Source of the DNA: Arthrobacter gallicola
GTDB taxonomy: Bacteria; Actinomycetota; Actinomycetes; Actinomycetales; Micrococcaceae
Length of the DNA: 64,000 nucleotides
Assembly: GCF_014836775.1 (NCBI RefSeq)
Contig: NZ_JACSQD010000004.1
Span: 177,016 to 241,015 of the forward strand
Reading direction: 5' to 3'
This document shows positions 17,657-26,970 of this stretch, in pieces. Made by a program: the position numbers and the translations under genes. Every line of letters begins with the position of its first letter. Position 1 is the first letter of the stretch. The notes below the pieces were generated by a model. The model saw only the letters and a list, made by a program, of their open reading frames with translations, did no database searches and was not told where the DNA came from.

Positions 17657-18322
17657 TCAGAACGCAGGCAGGAGTGCGAGGAGCAGCGGAACCACCGTCA
17701 GGCAGATAAAGGCCGGAAGCGCGCACAGGCCAAGAGGCAGCACCAAATGAACGCCGAGTGCTGCTGCACGGCGCTCGGCCTCCCGGGCACGGGTGCGCCG
17801 GATCTGCTCGGCCTGTGCATGCAGGACGGCGGCGGACGGTGCGCCGCTGGAGGCAGCAAATGCCAAGGCGCTGCGGAGCACGTCTGCCGCGCCCCGGGTC
17901 TGCGCTGCTTCTTTCGATGCTGCCCCGGGGCTGCTGCCGAGGGCCAGCATCCAGGCCCCCTGCCAGTCCGAGCCCAGCTCCAGGGCGGTCACCACTCTGG
18001 CGAGCAGGCGTGCCGTGCCTTGGTCAGCAGATTCGGCCAGGATGGTCAGGGCCAGGGGCAGCGGCCTGCCTGCCAGCAGGATGGCCGCCACCAGGTCAAG
18101 CATCAGGGCAGGGTCGCTGATGCCCCTGGCCTCCGTGCGCTGCGGGACATTGCCCTCATTCCGAATGTCCTCATTCCGGGCAGATCCGGCCGGTCCGGTA
18201 TGTCTCGTCCCGGCCCCGCCGCAGGGGCCGCGGCCCAGCCCGGCCGCTGGGTTCGAGCCGGGCCCGTACAGTATCCAGGCCGCTGCACCAAGCAACGCCG
18301 CCACCACCACGCCGGTCATCAT
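17657..18322 (-). CDS. tadC: Tad pilus inner-membrane platform protein TadC
   Basis: A 221-residue type II secretion F-domain protein. It has an N-terminal helix (GVVVAALLGAAAWILYG), a charged cytoplasmic part with SDPALMLDLVAAILLAGRP, and the family's final hydrophobic segment (LVLPLGLCALPAFICL and VVPLLLALLPAF). TadC pairs with TadB as the membrane platform for pilus assembly. The ATG at 18322 overlaps the end of the tadB region, with AGGATG upstream; the longer frame to 18475 lies wholly inside tadB. The tadC stop is followed by 231 bp before the esterase start, so this is where the tad operon is interrupted. Confidence 0.82.
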   Translation of the reverse strand: MMTGVVVAALLGAAAWILYGPGSNPAAGLGRGPCGGAGTRHTGPAGSARNEDIRNEGNVPQRTEARGISDPALMLDLVAAILLAGRPLPLALTILAESADQGTARLLARVVTALELGSDWQGAWMLALGSSPGAASKEAAQTRGAADVLRSALAFAASSGAPSAAVLHAQAEQIRRTRAREAERRAAALGVHLVLPLGLCALPAFICLTVVPLLLALLPAF

Positions 18323-18329
18323 GCCGGTT

Positions 18330-19142
18330 TCATCCTGGCTCCGGTCCGGCTGCCCGGCGGACAAGGAACCTCGTCCAGAGCCACGCGGCGAAGGCCAGAC
18401 CCGCGCCCGCGCCCGCTGTGCTCCACCCCAGTGGGGTCTGCGCAAGCATAGCCAAGGGGTCGGCACCGAGCGCATACCCCATTCCCAGCCCGGCGGCCGG
18501 CAGCCAGGTCAGTACCCGGACGGTCGCTTTGGGGCCGGACAGAGCTGTAGCCCGCGCCGCCCGGGCATCCAGCACAGCGTCCAGCCCCTGGGCATACCGC
18601 GCCAGGATGCCAGCCAGCGGTGCGCCGCTGCGTTCAGAGGCCGAGACGCAGGCCGCCAGATCGTTCCAGACCATCGCCTCGATGCTCCGGCTGGACAGAG
18701 CGGCTTCCCGGAGCAGGGGCACCGGGCTGAAGCCCAGCCCAGCCGCTCGGGCTGCGGACTCGAGGATCACCGCTTCCCTGGCCCCGCTCACAGTCCCGAA
18801 ACCGTGCGAGCCAATGCCTTCCCGGCGCAGCCGCGCTGCATCCGTCCATAGTTCGCTGGGAGTCCGGCCCGCTTTGAGCAGCCCTGCAAGCTGATGAACC
18901 AGCAACGGGAACCGGTGCAGGTCCTCCTCCCGGTTTGCCTTCTTCAGCCACACCGCGGGCGACGGCATCATTCGTGCTGAAGCAGCGCGTGAGCCCGCCG
19001 ATCCCTCCGGACCAGGATGCGGAGCGTCCGTCCCCGCACCCGGGTACCGGTCCGAATGCAGGATCCTGAGCTGATCCCGGCCCCCGCCCAGAAGCACCAG
19101 CCAGGCAGCTGCGAGCAGAACCCCCACCAGTGCCCCGGTCAT
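18330..19142 (-). CDS. tadB: Tad pilus inner-membrane platform protein TadB
   Basis: A 270-residue protein with an N-terminal helix (GALVGVLLAAAWLVLLGGG), a basic linker, a type II secretion F domain (RFPLLVHQLAGLLKAGRTPS, then ERSGAPLAGILARYAQGLD) and two C-terminal hydrophobic segments (VLTWLPAAGLGMGYALG and AGAGAGLAFAAWLW). This is the short actinobacterial form of TadB. It sits 70 bp after tadA and runs almost directly into tadC, as in the Rv3658c-Rv3657c pair of M. tuberculosis. It should act in the membrane with the TadA motor. Confidence 0.85.
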   Translation of the reverse strand: MTGALVGVLLAAAWLVLLGGGRDQLRILHSDRYPGAGTDAPHPGPEGSAGSRAASARMMPSPAVWLKKANREEDLHRFPLLVHQLAGLLKAGRTPSELWTDAARLRREGIGSHGFGTVSGAREAVILESAARAAGLGFSPVPLLREAALSSRSIEAMVWNDLAACVSASERSGAPLAGILARYAQGLDAVLDARAARATALSGPKATVRVLTWLPAAGLGMGYALGADPLAMLAQTPLGWSTAGAGAGLAFAAWLWTRFLVRRAAGPEPG

Positions 19143-19212
19143 CGTGCCCTGCCCGCGTCAGAATCCTTACCCGGCCCCAAACCGTTGAGCTGCCAACGGG
19201 GCCTCCCAGTCA

Positions 19213-20418
19213 TCACCGCTTTCCTGCCCGGAGCCGGTCCTGGAGCTGTTCCCAGCCACGGTGCCGGATCAATCCTGCTGGTCCGTGAGTCAGAGCCGTC
19301 ACGGCAGACAGTTCCCCGCCGCGTGAGCACAGGACTGCCACCTCCGCCACGCGGCGTCCGTCCACGGAACGTTCCAAATGCACCACGGCGTCGAGCGCTC
19401 CCGCCGCCTGCAGAGCCAACGCGCGGCTGCTCATTCCGGCCAGCGCCCCCAGGGCGGCCAGACGTGCCGGAACCGTGGCCGCAGAATTCGCGTGGATGGT
19501 TCCGCCTGCACCATCGTGTCCGGTGTTCATGGCGGCAAGCAGTTCACGCACCTCAGCGCCCCGGCATTCCCCCACCACCAGCCGGTCCGGCCGCATCCGC
19601 ATGGCTTGGCGCACCAGATCAGCCAGTTCCACCGACCCGGCACGTTCAATGTTGCTGTGCCGGGTCTGCAAACCGACAACGTGCGGATGGGCGGGATCCA
19701 ACTCGGCGGCGTCTTCGATCAGTACCAGGCGTTCGGCCGGATCGCACAGGGAGAGCAGGGAGGACAACAGGGTGGTTTTTCCTGTGCCGGTGGCCCCGCT
19801 GATGAGGAAGTTCAACCGGCTCTTCATCATTCGCCGAAGGACATCCGCCCAGCCGGCCGTCAGCATGCCTCCCGTTTCAAGCTCATCGAGCCGGAAGCTG
19901 CGGGGCGCGCGCAGACGAATGGATAACAGCGTGAATCCCGTGGACACCGGTGGAAGGACAGCATGCACGCGGTATCCGTTTAGCTGCACATCCGCGCAGG
20001 GGCTGGAATCGTCCAGCCGCCGTCCACCGGCGGCGATCAGCCGGGTCGCCAGAGCCCGCACATCGGCATCGCTGGTGAACCGGACAGCGGTCCGTTCGAG
20101 GCCCGGTCCGCTGTCGATCCATACCTGATTGGGTCCGTTGACCAGGACGTCGGTGACCCCCGGCTGCAGCAGGGACTGCAGCGGACCAAGCCCCTGCAGA
20201 TCTGCCCGCACCCGGTCCACCGCCCGCATTCCGCCTTCAGAACCGAGCAGCCGGCCGCTGGAGAACACGGCTTCTGCCAGGGTGGCTCCGGTAACCGGGG
20301 CGCCGCCGGACAGGACGTCTGCCCGGACCTGCTCAACCAGTTCCCTTCCTCCTTGTTCAGGCCTGTAGCGTCCGGCCGCGCTGTTCCTGGTGTGCCTGCC
20401 GCTGCCGTCCATTTTCAC
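19213..20418 (-). CDS. tadA: Tad pilus assembly ATPase TadA/CpaF
   Basis: A 401-residue secretion ATPase of the CpaF group. It has an N-terminal domain with GPLQSLLQPGVTDVLVNGPN, Walker A ISGATGTGKTTLLSSLL, an Asp box (LVLIEDAAELDP), Walker B around RPDRLVVGECRGAEV, and a His box (NTGHDGAGGTIHANS). It is the cytoplasmic hexameric motor powering Flp-pilus assembly through TadB and TadC. The GTG start overlaps the ssd stop (GTGA), and an ATG two codons later is also possible. Confidence 0.92.
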   Translation of the reverse strand: MKMDGSGRHTRNSAAGRYRPEQGGRELVEQVRADVLSGGAPVTGATLAEAVFSSGRLLGSEGGMRAVDRVRADLQGLGPLQSLLQPGVTDVLVNGPNQVWIDSGPGLERTAVRFTSDADVRALATRLIAAGGRRLDDSSPCADVQLNGYRVHAVLPPVSTGFTLLSIRLRAPRSFRLDELETGGMLTAGWADVLRRMMKSRLNFLISGATGTGKTTLLSSLLSLCDPAERLVLIEDAAELDPAHPHVVGLQTRHSNIERAGSVELADLVRQAMRMRPDRLVVGECRGAEVRELLAAMNTGHDGAGGTIHANSAATVPARLAALGALAGMSSRALALQAAGALDAVVHLERSVDGRRVAEVAVLCSRGGELSAVTALTHGPAGLIRHRGWEQLQDRLRAGKR

Positions 20419-21551
20419 AGCATCCCCGGCAGAACGGGTTCAATTTCCTTCAGAATCCGGACCAGGGCGGAACGCAGCCTGCGCCGCCGCAGCTCCAGGA
20501 GCCTTCCATGGTCAGTGGTCGGGCTGAGTGCGCGCACCCACGGCACGTAGCCGGCCAGCCGCATGCCAACCAGCTCGGAGACACGGACTTCGTCCAGCCC
20601 CTCCCCGAGCGGCCCCCGGACAACGGCAAGGGTCTCCGGGGGATCAGTGCGAAGGGACGCCCACCAGGACCGGGCTGCCAGCAACAGCTGCGCCCGACCT
20701 GCCAGGACAGCGAGTACTACGTCGCACTGGGCCAGTGCCGGTGACCGGGCCCCCGGACAGGCTCCCAGGTCCAGGAAGGTCTGTTCGAAACCCGCGCGCG
20801 CGGCCTGCAGGACCGACGGGAGCACTTCGCGGTCAAGGCCGGGAGGCGGCGGCTCCCCCGCCGGGTGTGTCAGCAGGGCGAATCCGCCCGCCGTGGGCAG
20901 GGCGGAAACCAGCTGGGCGGGGTTCACCGTTCCCCTGACGTCGGCAAGGTCCTTCCAGCGCAGACCCGCCGAGGCGCCCGCCCCCACCCGATGTTCAAGA
21001 CCAGCGCCGGAGGGATCAGCGTCCGCCAGCAGGACACTGCGGCCCTGGGCTGCCGCTTCCTGCGCAAGCAGGCACGCCAGAGTGGATCCGCCCGAGCCGC
21101 CGAAGGTGCCCGCCACCCCGATGACGGAGCCGGTTCGGGAGTTCCTCCGTGCCAGGTACTCCGCCAGCCAGGCCCCGCCGTCTGGAAGAACCACGACCCG
21201 GTCCACGGAGCAGCGTGCCGCATGGGTCCAGGGCCGGTCGGACTCAAATCCGATGCAGATGGTCTCGATTCCCCGCAGCGCTGCCAGCGATTGCCCGTCG
21301 CGAACCAGTCCGTCCGCGGCGATGAGCACTATCCCGCACGGATACCGCTCGGCCTCGGCAAGGTCCTCAGCAAGAATCAGTTCCACGCCCGCAGCCACGG
21401 CTATCCGTGCGGCCTCATCCTGCAGCCGTTGTTCTCCCGGTCTGACCAGCACCAGGGAATCCGTCCCCGCGCTGTCCCCTCCCTTGGTCGTCGGCAACAG
21501 GGAAGCACCTCGCCGCTGCCGTTCCGGGAGCCAAAGCACGGTGTCTGTCAT
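20415..21551 (-). CDS. ssd: Septum-site-determining/CpaE-like ATPase (Ssd)
   Basis: A 378-residue protein with a receiver-like N-terminal half and a MinD/ParA-type ATPase C-terminal half. The deviant Walker A is GVAGTFGGSGGSTLACLLAQ, and VLLADADPSGAGLEH is the switch/Walker B region. Proteins of this type (CpaE in Caulobacter, Ssd or Rv3660c in M. tuberculosis) head Tad clusters and are thought to place the pilus machinery or affect septum placement. The usual KGGxGKT loop lysine is replaced here by serine-glycine, so ATP hydrolysis may be altered. I start at ATG 21551; an upstream in-frame ATG at 21662 is possible. It is the first gene of the tad operon. Confidence 0.82.
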   Translation of the reverse strand: MTDTVLWLPERQRRGASLLPTTKGGDSAGTDSLVLVRPGEQRLQDEAARIAVAAGVELILAEDLAEAERYPCGIVLIAADGLVRDGQSLAALRGIETICIGFESDRPWTHAARCSVDRVVVLPDGGAWLAEYLARRNSRTGSVIGVAGTFGGSGGSTLACLLAQEAAAQGRSVLLADADPSGAGLEHRVGAGASAGLRWKDLADVRGTVNPAQLVSALPTAGGFALLTHPAGEPPPPGLDREVLPSVLQAARAGFEQTFLDLGACPGARSPALAQCDVVLAVLAGRAQLLLAARSWWASLRTDPPETLAVVRGPLGEGLDEVRVSELVGMRLAGYVPWVRALSPTTDHGRLLELRRRRLRSALVRILKEIEPVLPGML

Positions 21552-21755
21552 GCCTTCAACCTGCCCGGTCGGGGCCGGTTCGTCAGCCGCACCGGCAGGA
21601 CCTGTGCGGCCGGACGGGTCGCCCGGCGCCTCAAAGCGGCCTTGTGGAGGAACAGTGTCCATGCCGGGGCACTTCCAGTGCACGGGAAGCCTGGTGGTGC
21701 CCGAACTGCCCAACGTCCGGCCCCGACGCTGCTTTGTCTGGTGCTGCTGCGGCTC

Positions 21756-21856
21756 GGGTGTGCAGATATGGCGGGTTGGCCGACCATCCAGCGCGTTGGG
21801 TGCGCAGGTATGGCGACTAAATCTGCGGGCAAGCCACCAGACCTGCACATCCAACG
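21756..21856. repeat. Three-copy interspersed repeat between ssd and the polymerase gene
   Basis: Two direct copies, GGGTGTGCAGATATGGCG (21756-21773) and GGGTGCGCAGGTATGGCG (21798-21815), match at 16 of 18 positions and start exactly 42 bp apart. An inverted partial copy, ACCTGCACATCCAACG (21841-21856), can pair with CGTTGGGTGCGCAGGT (21794-21809) to form a 16-position stem with one G-U wobble, one mismatch and a 31-nt loop. The whole 498-bp gap 21552-22049 holds no gene I can support. Confidence 0.6.
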
Positions 21857-21921
21857 GCCCAGGAACCCGCCGCAGGCCGCCGAAAGCCGCGGAATTGCAG
21901 CCGCCCCGGCCGCCACACCCG

Positions 21922-21953
21922 CCGGCACCCCGGCACCCCGGCACCCCGGCACC
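21922..21953. repeat. Perfect 8-bp tandem repeat, four units
   Basis: Four exact copies of CCGGCACC lie in a row in the gap between ssd and the polymerase gene, about 100 bp before the polymerase start. The unit length is not a multiple of three. It is probably simple slippage DNA. Confidence 0.7.
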
Positions 21954-22049
21954 CCTGCACCGCACCACTGCGGACAGAACCTGTCCGCAGTCCTGGTACG
22001 CGCCGGGGATCTGGTCTGGCAGCACCCGCGGACAGGCGAGAATGGGGAG

Positions 22050-23768
22050 GTGTACATCCTCCTCGCGCCGGCACCCCCAGCAACGCCGGGCTCCCCGGTT
22101 TCCTGGGTGCTGCAGCCGGCCGACGGTAACGGCGCACCCAGCGCCCCCGCCGCCGCCGTCCCCGGAACAGCGCTGCGGCAGACCGTAGCGGCTGCGGAAC
22201 AACAGCCGGTCCGCTGGGTCTGGAACCGCACCCGGGACACCTACGGCTCCCTGCTGCAGGCGGGAATCAGTGTGGAGCGAAGCCACGATCTCAGCCTGGT
22301 GCGGGAGATTCTGCGCCACTCCGAATTCGCCGCGGCTACCCCCTATATAGAGCGGCTCCGGACCGAGGCCGCCGCACCGGACCCCGATCCCGCGCCGCGG
22401 CAGCTGCTGCCGCTGCAGCCGTCCCCGGACCAGGGATCACTCTTTGAAGGTATTGACGGATTCGAAGCCGGGCCACGCCCGGAGCGGACTGTCCCCGTGG
22501 AAAATCTGGCCGCTGAGCTTCAGGAGCAGCTGGCCGCCGTCGCCGGCTCCCCGGAACGCCGCCGGCTCGGTCTGCTCCTCGCCGCTGAATCCGCCGGCGG
22601 GCTGGTCGCCGCCGAAATGGAGCACGCCGGCATTCCGTGGCGCCGCGACCTGCACGAGGCCATGCTCGAGGCGGAGCTGGGACCCCGCCCGCCGGAAGGC
22701 CAGCGGCCGGCCAAACTCGAAGCGGCGGCCGCTGAGCTGCGGCACAAACTCGGCAACCCCGGATTCAATCCTGATTCGCCGCAGGAACTGCTCCGGGCCC
22801 TGCACCGGGCCGGGATCGAAGTCCGGACCACAAGAACCTGGGAGCTCCAGGAGCACCAGCACGCGGCGATCGAACCGCTGCTGCGCTACAAAAAGCTCTC
22901 CCGGCTGCTCTCCGCCAACGGCTGGGCCTGGCTGGACGAGTGGGTGGACGGCGGGCGGTTCCGCACCGAGTACGTGGTCGGCGGCGTGGTGTCCGGCCGC
23001 TGGTCCTCCCGCGGCGGCGGCGCCCTGCAGATCCCCAAGAATGTCCGGGGCGCGGTTCGTGCAGACCCCGGGTACAAGCTTCTGGTCGCCGACGCGGCGC
23101 AGCTCGAGCCGCGGGTGCTGGCCGCCCTGGGCCAGGACAACGCGCTGGCCGCCGCGGCCCGCGGCCGGGACCTCTACCAGGGCATCGCGGATCAGGGCTT
23201 CAACGGAGACCGCTCGCTGGCCAAGATCGCAATGCTCGGCGCCATGTACGGGGCCACCAGCGGCGAGGCCGGCCGGCTGATGCCGGTCCTGACAAGGACT
23301 TATCCGCGGGCCATCGACGTCGTTGAACGGGCGGCCCGCGCGGGCGAGGCCGGAAAGACGGTTTCCACCCACCTCGGCCGCAGCACCCCACCGGAATCCG
23401 AAGCGTGGTTCCGTTCCCAGCAGTCAGCGTCCGCGGAGGAGCAGCGGCGGGCCGACAACCTGGCCCGTTCCCGAGGACGGTTTACCCGCAACTTTGTAGT
23501 TCAGGGGACGGCGGCGGAGTGGGCCACCTGCTGGCTGGCGGGGATACGACGGCGGCTGCGGGCGGCGTCGCGCACCTCACCGGCCGGGCAGCTGGTGTTT
23601 TTCCTGCACGACGAAGTGATGCTGCACGTTCCCGCGGAGCGCGCCGACGAGGCTGCGGCGATCGTCAGTGCTGCCGCGGCGGAGGCCACAGAGCTGCTGT
23701 TCGGAAAGATTCCGCTGGAGTTCCCCGTGGTCGCCACCGTGACCGATTCCTATGCGGAGGCCAAGTAG
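22050..23768 (+). CDS. Stand-alone PolA-type DNA polymerase with vestigial 3'-5' exonuclease domain
   Basis: A 572-residue family A polymerase without the N-terminal 5' nuclease of Pol I. Motif A is VADAAQLEPRVLA (catalytic Asp, Glu and Arg present), motif B is RSLAKIAMLGAMYG (Arg, Lys and Tyr-Gly present), and motif C is FFLHDEVMLHV (Asp-Glu present), so the polymerase site looks intact. The first 200 residues correspond to the exonuclease region but show no Asp-x-Glu metal motif, so proofreading is probably lost. The start is set at GTG 22050, where the family's N-terminal strand (VYILLAPAP) begins; the frame is open much further upstream but there is compositionally biased sequence over ssd. 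The role is unknown, perhaps repair synthesis. Confidence 0.82.
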   Translation: MYILLAPAPPATPGSPVSWVLQPADGNGAPSAPAAAVPGTALRQTVAAAEQQPVRWVWNRTRDTYGSLLQAGISVERSHDLSLVREILRHSEFAAATPYIERLRTEAAAPDPDPAPRQLLPLQPSPDQGSLFEGIDGFEAGPRPERTVPVENLAAELQEQLAAVAGSPERRRLGLLLAAESAGGLVAAEMEHAGIPWRRDLHEAMLEAELGPRPPEGQRPAKLEAAAAELRHKLGNPGFNPDSPQELLRALHRAGIEVRTTRTWELQEHQHAAIEPLLRYKKLSRLLSANGWAWLDEWVDGGRFRTEYVVGGVVSGRWSSRGGGALQIPKNVRGAVRADPGYKLLVADAAQLEPRVLAALGQDNALAAAARGRDLYQGIADQGFNGDRSLAKIAMLGAMYGATSGEAGRLMPVLTRTYPRAIDVVERAARAGEAGKTVSTHLGRSTPPESEAWFRSQQSASAEEQRRADNLARSRGRFTRNFVVQGTAAEWATCWLAGIRRRLRAASRTSPAGQLVFFLHDEVMLHVPAERADEAAAIVSAAAAEATELLFGKIPLEFPVVATVTDSYAEAK

Positions 23769-23777
23769 CTCCGTCGG

Positions 23778-24461
23778 CTAGACCTCAGGCACCATTTCCT
23801 GCGAGCTGTCCCAGGGCAGGGTCCAGCCCAGCTGATTGAACAGGCTGTCGAGGATCAGCGCTGTAAAGCCCCAGACCACTACCCCGTTCACCAGGAACGC
23901 CGGGCCGCGGTGCACCTGCCCCCCGCGTGCCACCACCGTGGTGCGCCGGTTCTCCGGGTTAAGCAGGTCCGCCACCGGAACCCGGAAGACGGAGGCCGAT
24001 TCAGCTTTGTCCACCACATCCACCGGAGTCGGCCGGTCCCACCAGCCCAGGACCGGCGTAACCAGGAAGTTACTCACCGGCAGGCCAACCTGCGGCAGCG
24101 TGCCGAGCACCCGGACACCGGTTGGGTCCAGTCCTGTCTCCTCGGTGGCTTCCCGCAGCGCTGCCGCCACCGGACCGTCGTCGGCTTCGTCCACGCCTCC
24201 GCCGGGAAACGCGATCTGCCCGGGGTGGGAGTTGAGCGTGGCCGCCCGTTCCACGAACAGCAGATCAAGGTCATCGGGCACCGCAGTGCCATGGAAATCC
24301 GCCGGATTCTCGTCCAGCACACCAAACAGGATCAGGACAGCAGCCTGCCGGGCGCGGGCCGGATCAACCGCGCGGGTCATAAAACGAAGATCCGCGCTGA
24401 AGCTCTCCTGCCTCTCCGTCACCAGCGCGCCGAAGGCTTCGAGCTGGGCCTGCGCGCTCAC
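23778..24461 (-). CDS. NUDIX hydrolase, coenzyme A pyrophosphatase type
   Basis: A 227-residue protein. Its NUDIX box runs from [10 protein letters not shown] to REATEETGL with all key acidic residues, preceded by [20 protein letters not shown]. This is the extra signature of CoA pyrophosphatases (NudL/YeaB), which split CoA into phosphopantetheine and 3',5'-ADP. It corresponds in position to Rv3672c. It overlaps the nth gene by four bases, so the two are coupled. It converges on the polymerase gene with only nine bases between the stop codons. Confidence 0.88.
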   Translation of the reverse strand: MSAQAQLEAFGALVTERQESFSADLRFMTRAVDPARARQAAVLILFGVLDENPADFHGTAVPDDLDLLFVERAATLNSHPGQIAFPGGGVDEADDGPVAAALREATEETGLDPTGVRVLGTLPQVGLPVSNFLVTPVLGWWDRPTPVDVVDKAESASVFRVPVADLLNPENRRTTVVARGGQVHRGPAFLVNGVVVWGFTALILDSLFNQLGWTLPWDSSQEMVPEV

Positions 24462-25249
24462 GCTTCGAGGCCGTAACCGGCGGCGCGCAGCTCAGCCCGC
24501 GTCTCCGAGGCCATCATCCGGGCCAGCAGTTCTTCCCGCCCGGGTGCCAGCTCATACTTGAGCAGCTTCCGTGCCTTGTCCGGATCGGTCTCGCCTTCGC
24601 CGAACGACGGGCACAGCTGCGCGACGGCGCAGACGCCGCAGGCCGGTTTTTTGGCGTGGCACACCCGGCGCCCGTGGAACACGACCCGGTTGGACAGCGG
24701 CGTCCAGTCCTTGGGTTCAAAGAGCTCCGCCACGTCCTGTTCAACCTTCACCGGGTCCTTGGACGTGGTCCAGCCGAACCGCCTGGAAAGCCGCAGGAAA
24801 TGGGTGTCTACGGTGATCCCGGGCACCCCGAAGGCGTTGCCCAGCACCACGTTGGCGGTTTTGCGGCCCACGCCGGCCAGCTTGACCAGGTCCTCGAGCT
24901 TGTCGGGGACCTCGCCGTCGTAATCATCGACGATCTGGGTAGCCAGCTTTTTGATGGCCGCGGACTTGGCCCGGAAGAACCCCGTGGGCCGGATCAGTTC
25001 CTGCAGCTCGGCCTCGTCCGCTTCTGCCAGTGCCTTCGCGTTGGGGTACCTGGCGAAGAGGACAGGGGTGACGGCGTTGACCCGGACGTCGGTGGTCTGG
25101 GCTGAGAGCACCGTGGCGATGAGCAGTTCGAAGGCGTTCGTGAAGTCCAGCTCGGCGACCGCGTAGGGGTAGAGCTCCCCCAGCAGCCGGTTGATTTTCC
25201 GGGCCCGGCGTTTCAGGGCCAGCAGGGAGGCATCGTTGCCGGTTGCCAT
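24458..25249 (-). CDS. nth: Endonuclease III
   Basis: A 263-residue base-excision-repair glycosylase/AP lyase for oxidised pyrimidines. The helix-hairpin-helix is [14 protein letters not shown] with the catalytic lysine, the catalytic aspartate is in [11 protein letters not shown], and the iron-sulfur loop is complete: [17 protein letters not shown] with C-x6-C-x2-C-x5-C spacing. I use ATG 25249 as the start; a GTG at 25267 adds six residues. It is transcribed with the CoA-NUDIX gene. Marker of the conserved actinobacterial marP-nudix-nth-crp neighbourhood. Confidence 0.95.
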   Translation of the reverse strand: MATGNDASLLALKRRARKINRLLGELYPYAVAELDFTNAFELLIATVLSAQTTDVRVNAVTPVLFARYPNAKALAEADEAELQELIRPTGFFRAKSAAIKKLATQIVDDYDGEVPDKLEDLVKLAGVGRKTANVVLGNAFGVPGITVDTHFLRLSRRFGWTTSKDPVKVEQDVAELFEPKDWTPLSNRVVFHGRRVCHAKKPACGVCAVAQLCPSFGEGETDPDKARKLLKYELAPGREELLARMMASETRAELRAAGYGLEA

Positions 25250-25274
25250 GGAGTTCGTATCCTTCACAGTCAGC

Positions 25275-25318
25275 GATGCCCCGGCGGGCCCCCGTTCTGG
25301 AGGGCCCGCCGGGGCATC
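25275..25318 (-). terminator. Strong hairpin after the membrane-protein gene
   Basis: The 17-bp perfect arms GATGCCCCGGCGGGCCC and GGGCCCGCCGGGGCATC enclose a 10-base loop, 8 bp after the membrane-protein stop and 25 bp before nth. There is no T run after it on the minus strand, so it may slow or attenuate rather than fully end transcription. Confidence 0.6.
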
Positions 25319-25326
25319 GACAAGGT

Positions 25327-26649
25327 TTAGTGTCCGGAGTTGTCGTCGCTGACGCGCTCGATGTTGGAGAGGTCCCGCAGTACACCGATACGGCCGGTGC
25401 GCTTGTCCTGGACCAGGAATTCGTGCCCGCGGTCTTCAAGCCCCAGTTCCCAGTCACCCGGGTAGAACATAAACAGCGGCAGGCCCGTGCGCTCGTCAAC
25501 AATCTGGCGCGGCGTTCCGACGGCGAACCAGAAGGCCTCCACCACGTTCTCGTTGTCTTCCCGGGTGGCGGAAATGGACTCCTGTGCCTGCGTGGCAGGC
25601 TGGCTGGCCGACGACGGCGTGCCGGGCGCCACGGCCGGGTTCACGGTGGTGGCGGGCAGGGAATGTTCTTCTGCGGGCGCCTGCGTTCCAGCTGCAGGTG
25701 CGGGCGAGGAAGCGGCTGACGGCGATGCCGCCGCCTGGGCGCCGGAGCCCGCTGCGGAGGCACCCGCCGCGCCTGCTCCGGCTGAGTACGCCGCGCCGGA
25801 ATCACCGGCAGTCCCCGCAGCCGCACCGGCCGCGCCGGCGGACAGACCGGCGGCACCGGTTCCCGCCGCCTGGGGCTGGTCAGCCCTGGTCTGGGCAGGC
25901 TGCCCGGTGTTGGTGCGGTCCTGCTGCCCAGCGTTGGAAGCGGAACGGCCCTGGTCCGCGCCGGCCGCCTGCGCGGCACCCGTCGGGGCGGCACTGGCTT
26001 GGGCGGCACCGGCCGGGTTCCGGCCAAACGTTCCGGCGGCAGCCGGAGCAACCGGCGTTCCGGCGGCCGGGCCCTCGGGCTTGGGCGCCGGGACAGGCTT
26101 AGGCGCGCGGTGCAGCGGCAGAGCGTCCCGTGCCGCCGGGTGCGCCGGAATCTCCCTGCGGCCCTGGAACTCCTCCGAGAAGGGCGGGATGTGCGGCGCG
26201 AGAGTTGTTGCTGCCACCAGCACCACGGAGCCGATCAGGCCGATCAGGGAGCCAATGCTGAAGACGTAGACCAGCTGCAGGAAGAAGAAGATGACCGCCA
26301 GAACGGCGATCACGGAAGCGAACTGATCCACGGACAGCGAGCCCACCCGCAGCTTCATGTCCGGAGCGAGCCGCCGGGCAAGGAACAGGCCCGCGGTGAC
26401 CAGGGGCATGATGATGCCGATGCCAACGTAGAAAAGGCTGAAGGCAGTCCACAGGTTCAGGCCGCTGCCGATGGTGAAGGGCAGCAGGCTGCCCACCAGC
26501 ATCACCAGGACGGCTGAACCCACCACAATGTCACGCAGCCCGAACGGACCGGCAAGTGCGTGCTGCCGGTTTCCCTCCGCCGAAGCCTGCCGCGGCGCCG
26601 GCGCGTTCGCGTCTGTGCTGGCCTCGTTCTCGACATGGGGATGGTTCAT
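25327..26649 (-). CDS. Actinobacterial membrane protein with Ala/Pro-rich linker, function unknown
   Basis: A 440-residue protein in three parts. Residues 1-35 are a polar tail. Residues 36-150 hold four hydrophobic helices (e.g. [20 protein letters not shown] and [20 protein letters not shown]). About 190 residues of Ala/Gly/Pro/Gln-rich, apparently disordered linker follow. The last 75 residues are a compact conserved-looking domain ([51 protein letters not shown]). I know similar hypothetical proteins in Arthrobacter but no function. The C-terminal part reads like a small beta domain facing the cytoplasm. ATG 26649 has GGAG upstream; the longer frame from 26709 does not. Confidence 0.75.
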   Translation of the reverse strand: MNHPHVENEASTDANAPAPRQASAEGNRQHALAGPFGLRDIVVGSAVLVMLVGSLLPFTIGSGLNLWTAFSLFYVGIGIIMPLVTAGLFLARRLAPDMKLRVGSLSVDQFASVIAVLAVIFFFLQLVYVFSIGSLIGLIGSVVLVAATTLAPHIPPFSEEFQGRREIPAHPAARDALPLHRAPKPVPAPKPEGPAAGTPVAPAAAGTFGRNPAGAAQASAAPTGAAQAAGADQGRSASNAGQQDRTNTGQPAQTRADQPQAAGTGAAGLSAGAAGAAAGTAGDSGAAYSAGAGAAGASAAGSGAQAAASPSAASSPAPAAGTQAPAEEHSLPATTVNPAVAPGTPSSASQPATQAQESISATREDNENVVEAFWFAVGTPRQIVDERTGLPLFMFYPGDWELGLEDRGHEFLVQDKRTGRIGVLRDLSNIERVSDDNSGH

Positions 26650-26970
26650 TCTGGTCTCCGTTCCGACAGCAGCCAACCGGAAGGCGGGTGCGCCGACCGT
26701 GCAGGACACCGCATGCGCAGGGCCACAAGCGGATTGCTTTCAATGACAGCCTAGTCAAAGCCAGCAGGACAGACTACCCGGACCACCTCTTCGGCAGCCT
26801 GCAGAAGCTACCGTTTACCGCATAATTACCCCACTTGACGCAGCCCGATGTGAGCGGTGCCACAACCTCGTTCTTCCGGCGTTAGGGTTAGGACAACATC
26901 CGAATAACCCCCGCCGGCCGGGCGCCAGCCCGGCCCAAGGCCGGGTTCGAGCCAATCGAAAGGGTCCGCG
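26650..26970. other. Divergent intergenic region upstream of acs
   Basis: This 321-bp gap holds no gene I can support. It must contain the promoters of the membrane-protein gene (leftward) and acs (rightward). TTGACG at 26835-26840 and TTAGGGTTAGGA near 26885 are possible promoter elements for acs, but neither forms a convincing pair. acs has a GAAAGG ribosome site just before its ATG. Confidence 0.35.

Noticed and set aside
21756..21953. CRISPR array
   Set aside because: Repeats are two or three degenerate copies plus an 8-bp simple repeat, with no regular unique spacers and no cas genes in the window.
20865..22049. N-terminal extension of the polymerase frame
   Set aside because: It lies antisense to ssd and then through repeat-rich intergenic DNA; the composition is Arg/Pro/Gly-biased with no family match, typical of a GC-rich shadow frame.
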